Shown in pieces: positions 1 through 7,848 of a stretch of 28,467 nucleotides of DNA (position 1 is the first letter of the stretch; the number at the start of each line of letters is the position of its first letter). This stretch comes from an uncultured Clostridia bacterium. Its GTDB lineage: Bacteria > Bacillota > Clostridia > Oscillospirales > Acutalibacteraceae. Location: positions 1 to 28,467 of the forward strand of contig CALFPM010000100.1 of assembly GCA_937919155.1 (NCBI GenBank), given 5' to 3'. Both the position numbers and the translations under genes were made by a program. The notes under the pieces are model-generated. The model ran no database searches and was not told the origin of the DNA. It was given only the letters and a program-made list of their open reading frames with translations.

Positions 1-325
<325 letters not shown>

Positions 326-408
326 AATGTTTAAATCTCTTTTCTCATTATTAATTCTCATCTTTAACTTTGTTCAGTTTTCAGGGTGTATTTAAATACT
401 GGATTTTT

Positions 409-437
409 AACCGTCTCAGCTGAGGCGGTTTTTTGTT
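409..437 (+). terminator. Intrinsic terminator of the rRNA operon
   Basis: An 8-bp stem (ACCGTCTC paired with GAGGCGGT, one G-U pair, loop AGCT) is followed by a T-rich run. It lies about 85 bases after the 23S 3' end and just before the next promoter, so it most likely ends the rRNA transcript. The spacer 326-408 is AT-rich and holds no recognisable gene. Confidence 0.85.
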
Positions 438-441
438 TTGG

Positions 442-470
442 TTGACAAATTTATTTTATATTGCTACAAT
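442..470 (+). promoter_or_regulatory. Near-consensus sigma-A promoter upstream of the rhomboid gene
   Basis: A -35 box TTGACA (442-447) and a -10 box TACAAT (465-470) are separated by exactly 17 bases. A start of transcription near 477 is predicted. The unit is unusual because an intrinsic terminator begins only about 12 bases downstream of the predicted start. Confidence 0.85.
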
Positions 471-488
471 TAACGAAGAAACTTGATT

Positions 489-516
489 GCATCTCCGTTT
501 CGGAGATGCTTTTTTT
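489..516 (+). terminator. Leader terminator directly after a promoter
   Basis: A perfect 8-bp hairpin (GCATCTCC / GGAGATGC, loop GTTTC) is followed by seven Ts. It sits between the strong promoter at 442-470 and the rhomboid Shine-Dalgarno at 541. It would end most transcripts after about 40 nucleotides, giving a tiny RNA or a constant attenuator. No alternative antiterminator fold or leader peptide was evident by eye. Confidence 0.85.
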
Positions 517-556
517 ACAGGTAATGGTATGAAAGTAAATGAGGAGGTAGCAGACT

Positions 557-1141
557 ATGCCGATTTTTACAATAATATTCTGTGCAATTATAGTTTTGAT
601 TTATATTCTCGACAATATGATTTTAATTCCGCAAAGAGAAACGGTAACGCTGAAAGAAAGATTTCTCACAGGTCATAACAAGGGCTTTATCAATTCTGCG
701 TTTCGATTATCAGAGCGAAAAATCAAGAAGGGGCAGTTGTGGAGACTTGTTTCATCCTCAATTCTTCACATTGGCGCTTATCACATTGCAGCCAATACTG
801 TTGCAATGCTGATTGTCGGTTATGCCGTTGAGTCGCAGTTGGGTGCAGTCAAAACGGCTATTTGTTTCGGCTTTTCCGTTCTTGTTTCAGGTTTTTTTAT
901 GGCTTTTATTTACAAACTGCAGGAGGGCGAAGGCGCGTCAACAGGAATTTACGGTCTGATTGCGGTTTTTGTGGTTCTTTCAGTAAAAAGCAGAACAGTT
1001 ATGTTTTCTGATTTACCGATTATTCCTCTTGTTGTACTTGGGATTTACACCGTTGGCGGTATGATTGCCAACAAAGCAACAATTTTTGAGCATTTGTCGG
1101 GGTTTGCAGGCGGTTTGTTTATTGGTCTGATTCTGACTTGA
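557..1141 (+). CDS. Rhomboid-family intramembrane serine protease
   Basis: This 194-residue multi-pass membrane protein has the marks of rhomboid proteases, which cut substrate helices inside the membrane. The catalytic serine is in GASTGIYG (Ser128) and the partner histidine is His179 in EHLSGFAGG. An HxxxN motif (His76, Asn80) matches the oxyanion-stabilising histidine and asparagine of the GlpG-type fold. Hydrophobic segments occur at about 3-20, 65-90, 100-120, 128-143, 153-172 and 180-193, consistent with a six-helix core. The start has a strong GAGGAGG site at 541-547. The stop codon lies a few bases before the next gene, so the two are probably co-transcribed. The substrate is unknown; the nearby radical SAM and NUDIX genes do not reveal it. 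Confidence 0.87.
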   Translation: MPIFTIIFCAIIVLIYILDNMILIPQRETVTLKERFLTGHNKGFINSAFRLSERKIKKGQLWRLVSSSILHIGAYHIAANTVAMLIVGYAVESQLGAVKTAICFGFSVLVSGFFMAFIYKLQEGEGASTGIYGLIAVFVVLSVKSRTVMFSDLPIIPLVVLGIYTVGGMIANKATIFEHLSGFAGGLFIGLILT

Positions 1142-1155
1142 GTAACGGTGATAAA

Positions 1156-1911
1156 ATGAATGAATATATCAAAAATCTGAACAGAATAGAGTTTGTTGTG
1201 ACAATGGCTTGCACGGGCAGATGCAAGCATTGTTCGCAGGGCGAACATAACGGCAATGAAAGCATTGACAAGAAATCTGCTGCCGATGCATTGCGCAGAA
1301 TTTGCGAAAAATATAATATTAAATCCGTTATGACATTCGGCGGAGAGCCTTTGCTTTGCCCTGAAACTGTTTGTGAGATTCATAAAACCGCAAAAGAACT
1401 GAACATTGAGCAAAGGCAGCTCATAACGAACGGGTATTTCAGCAAGAATTCTGAGAAAATAAAGATTGTTGCTCAAAAAATAATCGAGTGCGGTGTGAAT
1501 GAAATTTTACTTTCTGTTGATGCTTTTCATCAGGAAACAATACCGCTTGAATACGTTGTTGAGTTTGCAAAAGCTGTTAACACGGCAAAAATTAATCTTA
1601 AGGTTCAGCCTGCATGGCTTGTCAGTCCGGACGATGACAATCCGTATAACATAAAAACAAAGGAGTTTCTTTCAGTGTTTAACCGAATGGGCATTGTATC
1701 CAACGAAGGTAATGTGATATTTCCAAGCGGAAATGCGCTGAAATATCTGGGTGAATATTTTGATTTGAGCAAAAAATTTGATAATCCTTATGATGAAAAC
1801 CCAAATGATATCCGTGCAATTTGTTTCAGCGCAAACGGAGATATTCTTGGCGGAAATATTTATGAAAACGATATCTGCGACATACTTTCAAACTACAAAC
1901 CGAAAGGATAA
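1156..1911 (+). CDS. Small radical SAM domain protein
   Basis: The protein (251 residues from the ATG at 1156) carries the radical SAM iron-sulfur motif CTGRCKHC (CX3CX2C) near its N-terminus and the SAM-binding GGEP motif about 45 residues later, in FGGEPLL. An ITNGYF strand and a LSVDAF strand follow, as in the family's partial TIM barrel. The C-terminus has two cysteines in CFSANGDILGGNIYENDIC, too few for a full SPASM domain but possibly a reduced auxiliary site. An upstream TTG at 1138 overlapping the rhomboid stop is in frame, but the ATG is the more natural start. Substrate unknown: peptide, tRNA or cofactor modification are all possible. It lies between a rhomboid protease and a NUDIX gene, and the three probably form one operon. 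Confidence 0.8.
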   Translation: MNEYIKNLNRIEFVVTMACTGRCKHCSQGEHNGNESIDKKSAADALRRICEKYNIKSVMTFGGEPLLCPETVCEIHKTAKELNIEQRQLITNGYFSKNSEKIKIVAQKIIECGVNEILLSVDAFHQETIPLEYVVEFAKAVNTAKINLKVQPAWLVSPDDDNPYNIKTKEFLSVFNRMGIVSNEGNVIFPSGNALKYLGEYFDLSKKFDNPYDENPNDIRAICFSANGDILGGNIYENDICDILSNYKPKG

Positions 1912-1916
1912 AATCA

Positions 1917-2393
1917 ATGGAAATATTAGTTCAATACGGTAAAACATATTCTGACCCTCCCGAGGGAGTGCGCAGAGGATGCAGAGGACTCATTTTTAGT
2001 GACGGAAAAATTTTGTTGAGCCACGAAACCAACACAGATGTATATATGAGCCCGGGCGGCGGTCTTGAGCAGGACGAAACCCTTGAAGAATGCGTTGTCA
2101 GGGAATTTGGTGAAGAAACAGGATACAAAGTTAAAATATTGAAACCTTTTGTCACCGTGCACGAATACTGCTTTGAAACAATGTATGAAAATAATTATTT
2201 TATATGTGAAATTATGGGAGAAACACAAAGACAGCTTACTGACATAGAAATCGAGCGAGGTCTTTCGCCGAAATGGGTTGATATTGATGAAGCTCTTGAA
2301 ATTTTTGCGACATATCCCAACAAAACGGAAGATATTATGAGTCTTTACAGGCGAGAGTTTACCGTTATCAACAAATATCTGAACGAAAAATAA
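1917..2393 (+). CDS. NUDIX hydrolase
   Basis: NUDIX enzymes cleave nucleoside diphosphates linked to another group, using divalent metal. The 158-residue protein contains a complete NUDIX box: Gly48, five residues, Glu54, seven residues, then REFGEETGY (62-70), so the metal-binding glutamates are intact. The rest is the short alpha/beta domain expected of a single-domain family member. The start follows the radical SAM stop by 5 bases, with AAAGGATAA just upstream, so it is translated from the same mRNA. The sequence does not show whether it acts on damaged nucleotides, a nucleotide sugar or a product of its neighbours. Confidence 0.88.
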   Translation: MEILVQYGKTYSDPPEGVRRGCRGLIFSDGKILLSHETNTDVYMSPGGGLEQDETLEECVVREFGEETGYKVKILKPFVTVHEYCFETMYENNYFICEIMGETQRQLTDIEIERGLSPKWVDIDEALEIFATYPNKTEDIMSLYRREFTVINKYLNEK

Positions 2394-2398
2394 AAAAC

Positions 2399-2432
2399 AC
2401 CGCTTTGTAATTTTTTGTTGCAAAGCGGTTTA
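2399..2432 (+). terminator. Hairpin after the NUDIX gene, probable weak terminator
   Basis: Arms ACCGCTTTG (2399-2407) and CAAAGCGGT (2421-2429) form a perfect 9-bp stem with a 13-base T-rich loop. The tail is only TTTAATGTTT, so termination may be partial. The right arm overlaps a candidate promoter for the next gene. Confidence 0.5.
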
Positions 2433-2446
2433 ATGTTTGATAAACT
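2418..2446 (+). promoter_or_regulatory. Possible promoter for the flavoprotein gene
   Basis: TTGCAA (2418-2423) and TAAACT (2441-2446) are 17 bases apart, and the -10 is preceded by TGA, as in other promoters of this window. The predicted start would leave only a few bases before the Shine-Dalgarno at 2456-2462, so the call is tentative. Confidence 0.35.
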
Positions 2447-2470
2447 AAAAGAAAGAAGGGAGATATTGCT

Positions 2471-3835
2471 ATGAAAAAATACGATATAGTGGTTGTCGGT
2501 GCATCAACGGCAGGCAGCTTTTTTGCGCGCAGAATGGCTGAAAAAGGCTTCAGCGTTCTTATGATTGACAAAAATTCAAGAGACATAATCAGTCCTGAGT
2601 ATGATGTTTTTCATATGGAAAAAAGCGAAATGGACAGATTCGGCTTGCCTGAAGTAACCGAGGGTGACGGCATATGCGAGTTCATTTTCAGCGATCAGGA
2701 TATGCTTTCGGCTTACAGCAATTATCCCAAGCCCGCACCCACCAAGGTTGTCGGTATGCACAAGCATGATTATATTGTTCTTATGAATGACTGGGCAGCT
2801 GAAGCGGGAGCGGAAGTTGTGTATGAAGCGGCTTATGACAGTCTTACATATGATGAAAACGGAAAAATAAACGGAATTACATATATCAAAGACGGAGAAA
2901 AGACAACCGTTGAGTGTCGCCTTGTGGCAGATTGTTCGGGTATTCCGGCTGTTGTAAGACGAAACTTGCCTGATAACTACGGCGTTGAAAAATTTGAACT
3001 TACTCCCGATGACATTCTTTATGTTATTCTTCGCTATGTTGATTTCACGGAGAAAAAGGGCAGATGGCTTCGTTCTCAGTTCTGGCTTGCATATAAGAGT
3101 TGGCTTGCTCCCAGCGCAGGAAGTGATGCAATTCTGGGTATTGGTGCTTGTTTTGGTTTTGATTATGTTGAAAAATGCTTTGAATTCTTTGAGAAAAACG
3201 CAAAGCTTCCTTCGTATACGGTCAAGCGTATTGAGAAAGGAAGAACCCCTTATCACAGAGCACCGTATTCGTTCGTTTCGGACGGTTTTATTGCAATGGG
3301 CGATGCGGCGTGTCTCACTAAGCCAAACTGCGGTGAAGGCTGCACAGCTTCACTTGTAATGGAGCAGATTGCAGTTGATGTTGCATCAAAGGCTATGGAA
3401 AACGGTGCATATCCCACCCGTGAGGCTCTCTGGAGCATAAACAAACTTTATAACAACACTCAGGGCAAGGAGTTTGCAAGCCTGATGGCTTTGCTTACGG
3501 GCGTTGTCAGGCACAGTCCCAAGGCAAACGAGTTTCTTTTCAAGCACGATGTTATTTTCAGCGAAAAGATTCTCGGTGGTATGGGCAAGGAACTTGAACT
3601 CACCGCAGGAGATATTCTGAAAATAGTGTTCTTTGTGCTTGTCGGTATTGTTACGGGTCACATCAAAGTGTCGGAAATCAAGAGCATTCTTGAAGGTCTT
3701 ATCAACAGCGGCAAGCTGACCGAGCATTACGAAAAATTCCCCGAAACCCCCGAGGGCTTTGAAGCATGGGTCAAAGAAGCGGAAGAACTTTGGAAAAAAG
3801 CGGGCAAGCTTTCCGACTGGAAACCCGAAATGTGA
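2471..3835 (+). CDS. FAD-dependent oxidoreductase, geranylgeranyl reductase/FixC-like
   Basis: A 454-residue flavoprotein resembling the geranylgeranyl reductase and FixC group, whose members reduce isoprenoid double bonds or take part in electron transfer. The N-terminus has a Rossmann beta-alpha-beta start, VVVGASTAGS (about 7-16), in which the second glycine of the usual GxGxxG is serine. The second FAD contact is the family GDAA motif in IAMGDAACLTKPNCGEG (about residue 275). The C-terminal 130 residues are helical and hydrophobic in part (ILKIVFFVLVGIVTGHI), suggesting contact with membrane or lipid. The start has a clear AAGGGAG site at 2456-2462. Its stop is one base before the next start codon. 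The exact substrate cannot be assigned. Confidence 0.8.
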   Translation: MKKYDIVVVGASTAGSFFARRMAEKGFSVLMIDKNSRDIISPEYDVFHMEKSEMDRFGLPEVTEGDGICEFIFSDQDMLSAYSNYPKPAPTKVVGMHKHDYIVLMNDWAAEAGAEVVYEAAYDSLTYDENGKINGITYIKDGEKTTVECRLVADCSGIPAVVRRNLPDNYGVEKFELTPDDILYVILRYVDFTEKKGRWLRSQFWLAYKSWLAPSAGSDAILGIGACFGFDYVEKCFEFFEKNAKLPSYTVKRIEKGRTPYHRAPYSFVSDGFIAMGDAACLTKPNCGEGCTASLVMEQIAVDVASKAMENGAYPTREALWSINKLYNNTQGKEFASLMALLTGVVRHSPKANEFLFKHDVIFSEKILGGMGKELELTAGDILKIVFFVLVGIVTGHIKVSEIKSILEGLINSGKLTEHYEKFPETPEGFEAWVKEAEELWKKAGKLSDWKPEM

Positions 3836-3836
3836 T

Positions 3837-4529
3837 ATGAATAAAGCAGAAAATTATGTAAGACAGAAACTTTTTGAAATGCAGGATTTGAGCTACCGCG
3901 ATTTTCACTCAAAGCTTATGCCGACAGTCGAAAAGGAGCTTGTTATAGGCATCCGTACACCTGATCTCAGAAAATTTGCAAAGAACTTTTCAAAGTCGCC
4001 TTTCGCATCGGACTTTCTGAAGATTCTGCCTCATAAGTATTATGAAGAAAATAATCTTCACGCTTTTCTGATTGAGCAAATAAGGGATTACGGCAGCTGC
4101 ATTGACGAAATCAACAGATTTTTGCCCTTTGTGGATAACTGGGCAACCTGTGATATGCTGCGCCCGAAGATTTTTAAAAAGTATTTGCCTGAACTGCTTG
4201 AACAAATAAAAATTTGGCTGAAATCAGAAGATGTGTATGCAGTGCGTTTTGGCATTGAAATGCTGATGTGTCACTATCTTGACGGTGATTTCAATGAGGA
4301 GTATTTGCAGTGGGTTTCGGAAATCAGAAGTGATGAATACTACATCAGGATGATGGTTGCCTGGTATTTTGCAACTGCGTTGGCAAAGCAGTACGATGCA
4401 GCAATCCCTTTTCTTGAGCAGAACCGTCTGGATACGGATACCCATAATAAAACGATACGCAAAGCAATTGAAAGCTATCGTATAACCGATGAAAAAAAGG
4501 TGTATTTATACACTCTGAAACGCGGTTGA
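3837..4529 (+). CDS. AlkD-like DNA alkylation repair protein
   Basis: AlkD enzymes are HEAT-repeat DNA glycosylases that remove alkylated bases such as N3- and N7-alkyl purines without base flipping. This 230-residue all-helical protein has the expected length and repeat feel. The motif DNWATCD in the middle resembles the conserved Trp/Asp active-site segment, and a second helix pair, VRFGIEML and IRMMVAWYFATAL, carries the arginines and tryptophan that line the DNA cleft in the family. The ATG at 3837 comes one base after the preceding stop and lacks an obvious ribosome binding site, so translation is probably coupled to the flavoprotein gene. A much longer in-frame reading from 3759 would overlap that gene by 77 bases and is not favoured. 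Confidence 0.82.
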   Translation: MNKAENYVRQKLFEMQDLSYRDFHSKLMPTVEKELVIGIRTPDLRKFAKNFSKSPFASDFLKILPHKYYEENNLHAFLIEQIRDYGSCIDEINRFLPFVDNWATCDMLRPKIFKKYLPELLEQIKIWLKSEDVYAVRFGIEMLMCHYLDGDFNEEYLQWVSEIRSDEYYIRMMVAWYFATALAKQYDAAIPFLEQNRLDTDTHNKTIRKAIESYRITDEKKVYLYTLKRG

Positions 4530-4531
4530 TA

Positions 4532-4560
4532 TTGCATTGAGAACTGATTTGTGATATATT
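4532..4560 (+). promoter_or_regulatory. Promoter of the aldose epimerase gene
   Basis: TTGCAT (4532-4537) and TATATT (4555-4560) are 17 bases apart, and the -10 is extended by TGA (4552-4554). Transcription would start near 4567, about 24 bases before the AGGAG site of the next gene. Confidence 0.6.
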
Positions 4561-4603
4561 TTTATCCGGAAATGTTGTTTCAGTAAAAATAGGAGAATTG
4601 ATT

Positions 4604-5446
4604 ATGTTTTACAAAATTGAAAATGATTTTTTTACCTGCGAGATTGACGATATGGGTGCTCAGCTCCATTCGCTGAAGTCAAAGGAAAACGGCAAGGAGT
4701 ATATCTGGCAGGGCAATCCCGATATATGGTACGGTCAGGCACCTGTTCTGTTTCCCGTTATCGGTCAGCTTATCAATGATAAGTATTTTTATAATGGCAC
4801 GGAATACACAATGCCCAAACACGGACTTGCAAGAAAGCTGCTTTTCAAGGTTAAGGAGTGCGAGGGCTCAAAGGCTGTTTTCAGCCTTGAAAGCGATGAA
4901 AACACACTTGCAAGCTATCCCTTTGACTTTGAATATCTTGTTACCTTTGAGCTTAAGGGCAAGGCACTTGTCAACACAATGACAGTTGTTAATAAGACTG
5001 ACGGAGAAATGTATTTTTCTGTCGGTGCCCATCCTGCATTCAACTGCAATGTAGGGGATGTGATTGAATTTGAGCAACCCGAAACCCTTGCAACCGAGCG
5101 AATTGACAAGGAAAATCTGATTATAGACGAAAAATTCCCCTTGATTGAAAATTCAAGGGAAATTGAAATCACAAAAGAGATTTTTGAACCCGATGCACTG
5201 ATTCTTTCGGGAATGAAATCAAAGAAACTCCGCATCAAGGGTGAGGATGAAATTGAGTTCACATTCGGTGACTGTCCTTTCCTCGGCATCTGGGCAAAGC
5301 CCGGCGCACCTTACGTTTGCATTGAACCCTGGTACGGCGTGAATGACGGCAGAGAGGTGAAATCCGATATCTCGCTTAAAAGAGGAATTCAGCATCTCAA
5401 CAAGGGAGAAACCTTTGAATTTGCGTGGATTGCAGAAATTGTGTAA
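4604..5446 (+). CDS. Aldose 1-epimerase family protein (LacX-like)
   Basis: A 280-residue galactose-mutarotase-fold protein that likely interconverts alpha and beta anomers of a hexose or hexose phosphate in the cytoplasm. The family landmarks are visible: MPKHGLARKL in the N-terminal half, the catalytic histidine in VGAHPAFNC, and the catalytic glutamate region CIEPWYGVND near the C-terminus. The spacing of these motifs fits the LacX-like branch better than classical GalM. The ATG at 4604 is preceded by AGGAG at 4591-4595; a TTG two codons earlier is in frame but too close to that site. It has its own promoter upstream and a strong terminator downstream, so it is probably a single-gene transcript. 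The preferred sugar is not evident. Confidence 0.85.
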   Translation: MFYKIENDFFTCEIDDMGAQLHSLKSKENGKEYIWQGNPDIWYGQAPVLFPVIGQLINDKYFYNGTEYTMPKHGLARKLLFKVKECEGSKAVFSLESDENTLASYPFDFEYLVTFELKGKALVNTMTVVNKTDGEMYFSVGAHPAFNCNVGDVIEFEQPETLATERIDKENLIIDEKFPLIENSREIEITKEIFEPDALILSGMKSKKLRIKGEDEIEFTFGDCPFLGIWAKPGAPYVCIEPWYGVNDGREVKSDISLKRGIQHLNKGETFEFAWIAEIV

Positions 5447-5450
5447 TTGA

Positions 5451-5482
5451 AAAACGGCTTTGGTTTATCCAAAGCCGTTTTT
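5451..5482. terminator. Bidirectional intrinsic terminator
   Basis: A perfect 13-bp stem (AAAACGGCTTTGG paired with CCAAAGCCGTTTT, 5-base loop) lies between the convergent epimerase and methionine synthase genes. T-rich tails occur on both strands, so it can serve both transcripts. Confidence 0.92.
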
Positions 5483-5488
5483 GTTTGA

Positions 5489-7837
5489 TTATTTTAAAAA
5501 ACTCTCAGCATATCTTACTGCCGCCATTGCATCTGTGCCGTAGCTGTCCGCACCAATCATTCGGGCATATTCTTCGGTCATAACCGCACCGCCTACCATA
5601 ACCCTGCAATCGGGAGCTTCTCTGCGGAGGAGCTTTATTGTTTCCTCCATAGCAGGAACGGTTGTTGTCATAAGTGCGCTTAAACCGACAAGGCGGATAT
5701 TTTCCGTCTTAACGGTATCAACGATTTTTTCGGGGGCAACATCCTTGCCAAGGTCAATAACCTCATAGCCGTAGTTTTCAAGGAGAACTTTAACAATGTT
5801 TTTGCCTATGTCGTGAACATCGCCCTTGACGGTGGCAATTACTATTTTGCCCTTGCCGTTTTCACCTGAGGGGATTGAGGACTTTATTGCATCAAATGCC
5901 TCTTTTGCCGCCTGCGCACTCATAAGAAGCTGAGGCAGATAAACCTTCTTTTCTTCAAACCCTTTTCCCACCGTGTTCAGCGCAGGAATAATCATAGTGT
6001 CAATGATTTCAAGGGGTGAGAGACTTTTTAAAAGCTCAGTTGCCGCGATGCCTGACTGCTCTTTGAGTCCGCTGATGATACAGCCGTCAAGGCTTGCATC
6101 GGTTTTTTGCACTGTCTGTGTCTGCACGGGTGAAAGTGCATCGGCAAACTCAATGTAGTCCGAGCAGTTTTCGTCTTTGCCTGTCAACGCCATAAAGCAG
6201 TGCCACGCTTTCATCATCTCAACGGAAAACGGATTGATAATTGCGCAGTCAAGTCCGCATTGCATCGCCATTGTGTAGAATGTGGCGTTAACATCGGGTC
6301 TTGAAGGCAAGCCGAATGATATATTGGAAACTCCGAGGCTGGTTTTAATGCCCATTGCGTGCAGGGTTTTAACCGCTTCAAGAGTAACATTTGCGCTGCG
6401 TGAATCGCTTGAAACAGCCATTGCAAGGGGGTCAACTATAATATCATTTTCATTTATTCCGTATTCCTTGGCACGGGCAATGATTTTCTTTGCAATTTCA
6501 ACTCTGCCCTGTGCGGTTTCGGGAATTCCGTTTTCGTCAATGGTTACGGCAATCACAACGCCGCCGTATTTTTTGACAAGGGGAAACACAGAGCGTATGC
6601 TCTCTTCTTTGCCGCTGACGGAGTTAATGAGTGCCTTGCCATTATAAATGCGCATTGCCTTCTCCATCGCAACGGGGTCAACGGTATCAATCTGCAGCGG
6701 CAGGTCAATGACCGCCTGCAGTGCTTTGATAACGCTTACCATCATTTCCGCTTCGTCAATTTCGGGCAAACCGACATTGACATCAAGCACGGAAACACCC
6801 TTTTTATTTTGTGCAAGACCTTCGTTGAGAATGTAATTTATATCTTTTCTGCGCAAAGCTTCTTTGAAAAGTTTTTTGCCTGTGGGGTTGATTCTTTCGC
6901 CGATGATTACGGGTGCATCGCCTATTCTGACGGCGTGTGTGTATGATGAGATAACCGTCAGATTTTTCTTTTCGGGGAGCTTAAAGGGCAGATTTTTTGC
7001 TTTTTCAACGGCTTTTGCAATATGCTCGGGTGTTGTACCGCAGCAACCGCCTATGATTGTTGCTCCTGCTTTGACGATTTCGCACATAATTTCTGCAAAT
7101 TCGTCTGCATCAATATCAAAAACAGTTTTTCCGTTTTCGCTTCTGGGCAAGCCTGCATTTGGATTTACTATAATCGGCACACTTGCATTTTGGGCAAATT
7201 CGGGCACGATTTCAAGCATCTGCCTTGGTCCGAGTGAGCAGTTTATGCCTATTGCATCTGCGCCCAGACCCTCAAGCATCGCAATCATTGCGGCGGGGTC
7301 GGCACCTGTCATAAGCTTTTTTGTTTCATCGTAAACGCAGGTTACGAAAACGGGCAAATCGCAGTTTTCTTTTGCCGCAAGAACAGCCGCCTTTGCCTCA
7401 AGGCTGTCGTTCATTGTTTCGATCAGCACAAGGTCTGCGCCTGCATCTGCGCCGATTCTGACAGTTTCCGCAAACACGGAAACCGCTTCTTCAAAACTCA
7501 GATCACCAAGCGGCTCCAACATCCTGCCCGTGGGGCCGATATCAAGCGCAACATATGCATCAAAGCCGTCACAGGCGGTTTTTGCATTCTTTATTGCGGA
7601 GGTTATGATATCCTCAAGATTATCGAATTTAAGTCTGTTTGCACCGAATGTGCAGGCGGTTATAATCTCAGCTCCTGCGTTGAGATATTGACGGTGCATT
7701 TCAATTATTTTATCGGGATTTGTGATGTTCCACATTTCGGGTTTTTCTCCCGCCTGGAGTCCCCATGACTGGAGCAGAGTGCCTGCACCGCCGTCACAAT
7801 ATGTAATTGAACTTCTGATTTTCTCAATAATGTTCAT
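5489..7837 (-). CDS. metH: Cobalamin-dependent methionine synthase, lacking the reactivation domain
   Basis: Transfers a methyl group from methyltetrahydrofolate to homocysteine through enzyme-bound cobalamin. The 782 residues hold three modules. Residues 1-285 are the homocysteine-binding barrel with zinc ligands Cys200 (GINCS) and Cys265-Cys266 (GGCCGT). Residues about 300-560 are the folate-binding barrel, beginning VIIGERINPTGKK. Residues about 585-782 are the cobalamin-binding helical cap and Rossmann domain with DVHDIG (His675 as the cobalt ligand). E. coli-type MetH is about 1,220 residues; here the C-terminal AdoMet-binding reactivation domain is absent and is encoded by the gene just upstream, 11 bases away. 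The ATG has an AAGGTGA site. No B12 or SAM riboswitch is seen, because the operon leader is only about 35 bases. Confidence 0.95.
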   Translation of the reverse strand: MNIIEKIRSSITYCDGGAGTLLQSWGLQAGEKPEMWNITNPDKIIEMHRQYLNAGAEIITACTFGANRLKFDNLEDIITSAIKNAKTACDGFDAYVALDIGPTGRMLEPLGDLSFEEAVSVFAETVRIGADAGADLVLIETMNDSLEAKAAVLAAKENCDLPVFVTCVYDETKKLMTGADPAAMIAMLEGLGADAIGINCSLGPRQMLEIVPEFAQNASVPIIVNPNAGLPRSENGKTVFDIDADEFAEIMCEIVKAGATIIGGCCGTTPEHIAKAVEKAKNLPFKLPEKKNLTVISSYTHAVRIGDAPVIIGERINPTGKKLFKEALRRKDINYILNEGLAQNKKGVSVLDVNVGLPEIDEAEMMVSVIKALQAVIDLPLQIDTVDPVAMEKAMRIYNGKALINSVSGKEESIRSVFPLVKKYGGVVIAVTIDENGIPETAQGRVEIAKKIIARAKEYGINENDIIVDPLAMAVSSDSRSANVTLEAVKTLHAMGIKTSLGVSNISFGLPSRPDVNATFYTMAMQCGLDCAIINPFSVEMMKAWHCFMALTGKDENCSDYIEFADALSPVQTQTVQKTDASLDGCIISGLKEQSGIAATELLKSLSPLEIIDTMIIPALNTVGKGFEEKKVYLPQLLMSAQAAKEAFDAIKSSIPSGENGKGKIVIATVKGDVHDIGKNIVKVLLENYGYEVIDLGKDVAPEKIVDTVKTENIRLVGLSALMTTTVPAMEETIKLLRREAPDCRVMVGGAVMTEEYARMIGADSYGTDAMAAVRYAESFLK

Positions 7838-7848
7838 ATTTATTCACC

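Noticed and set aside
326..408. Possible 5S rRNA or tRNA after 23S
   Set aside because: The stretch is too short for 5S and shows no tRNA cloverleaf or conserved 5S sequence.
1045..1476. Minus-strand 143-residue open frame across the rhomboid/radical SAM junction
   Set aside because: It is antisense to two motif-supported genes and has no ribosome binding site or recognisable domain.
3759..3836. Longer N-terminus for the AlkD-like protein
   Set aside because: The extra 26 residues overlap the flavoprotein coding end, are very Lys-rich and do not resemble the family start; the ATG at 3837 matches the expected length.
6864..7334. Plus-strand 156-residue open frame inside the methionine synthase gene
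   Set aside because: The antisense strand holds zinc- and homocysteine-binding motifs of metH; this frame has no domain and is a by-product of codon use.
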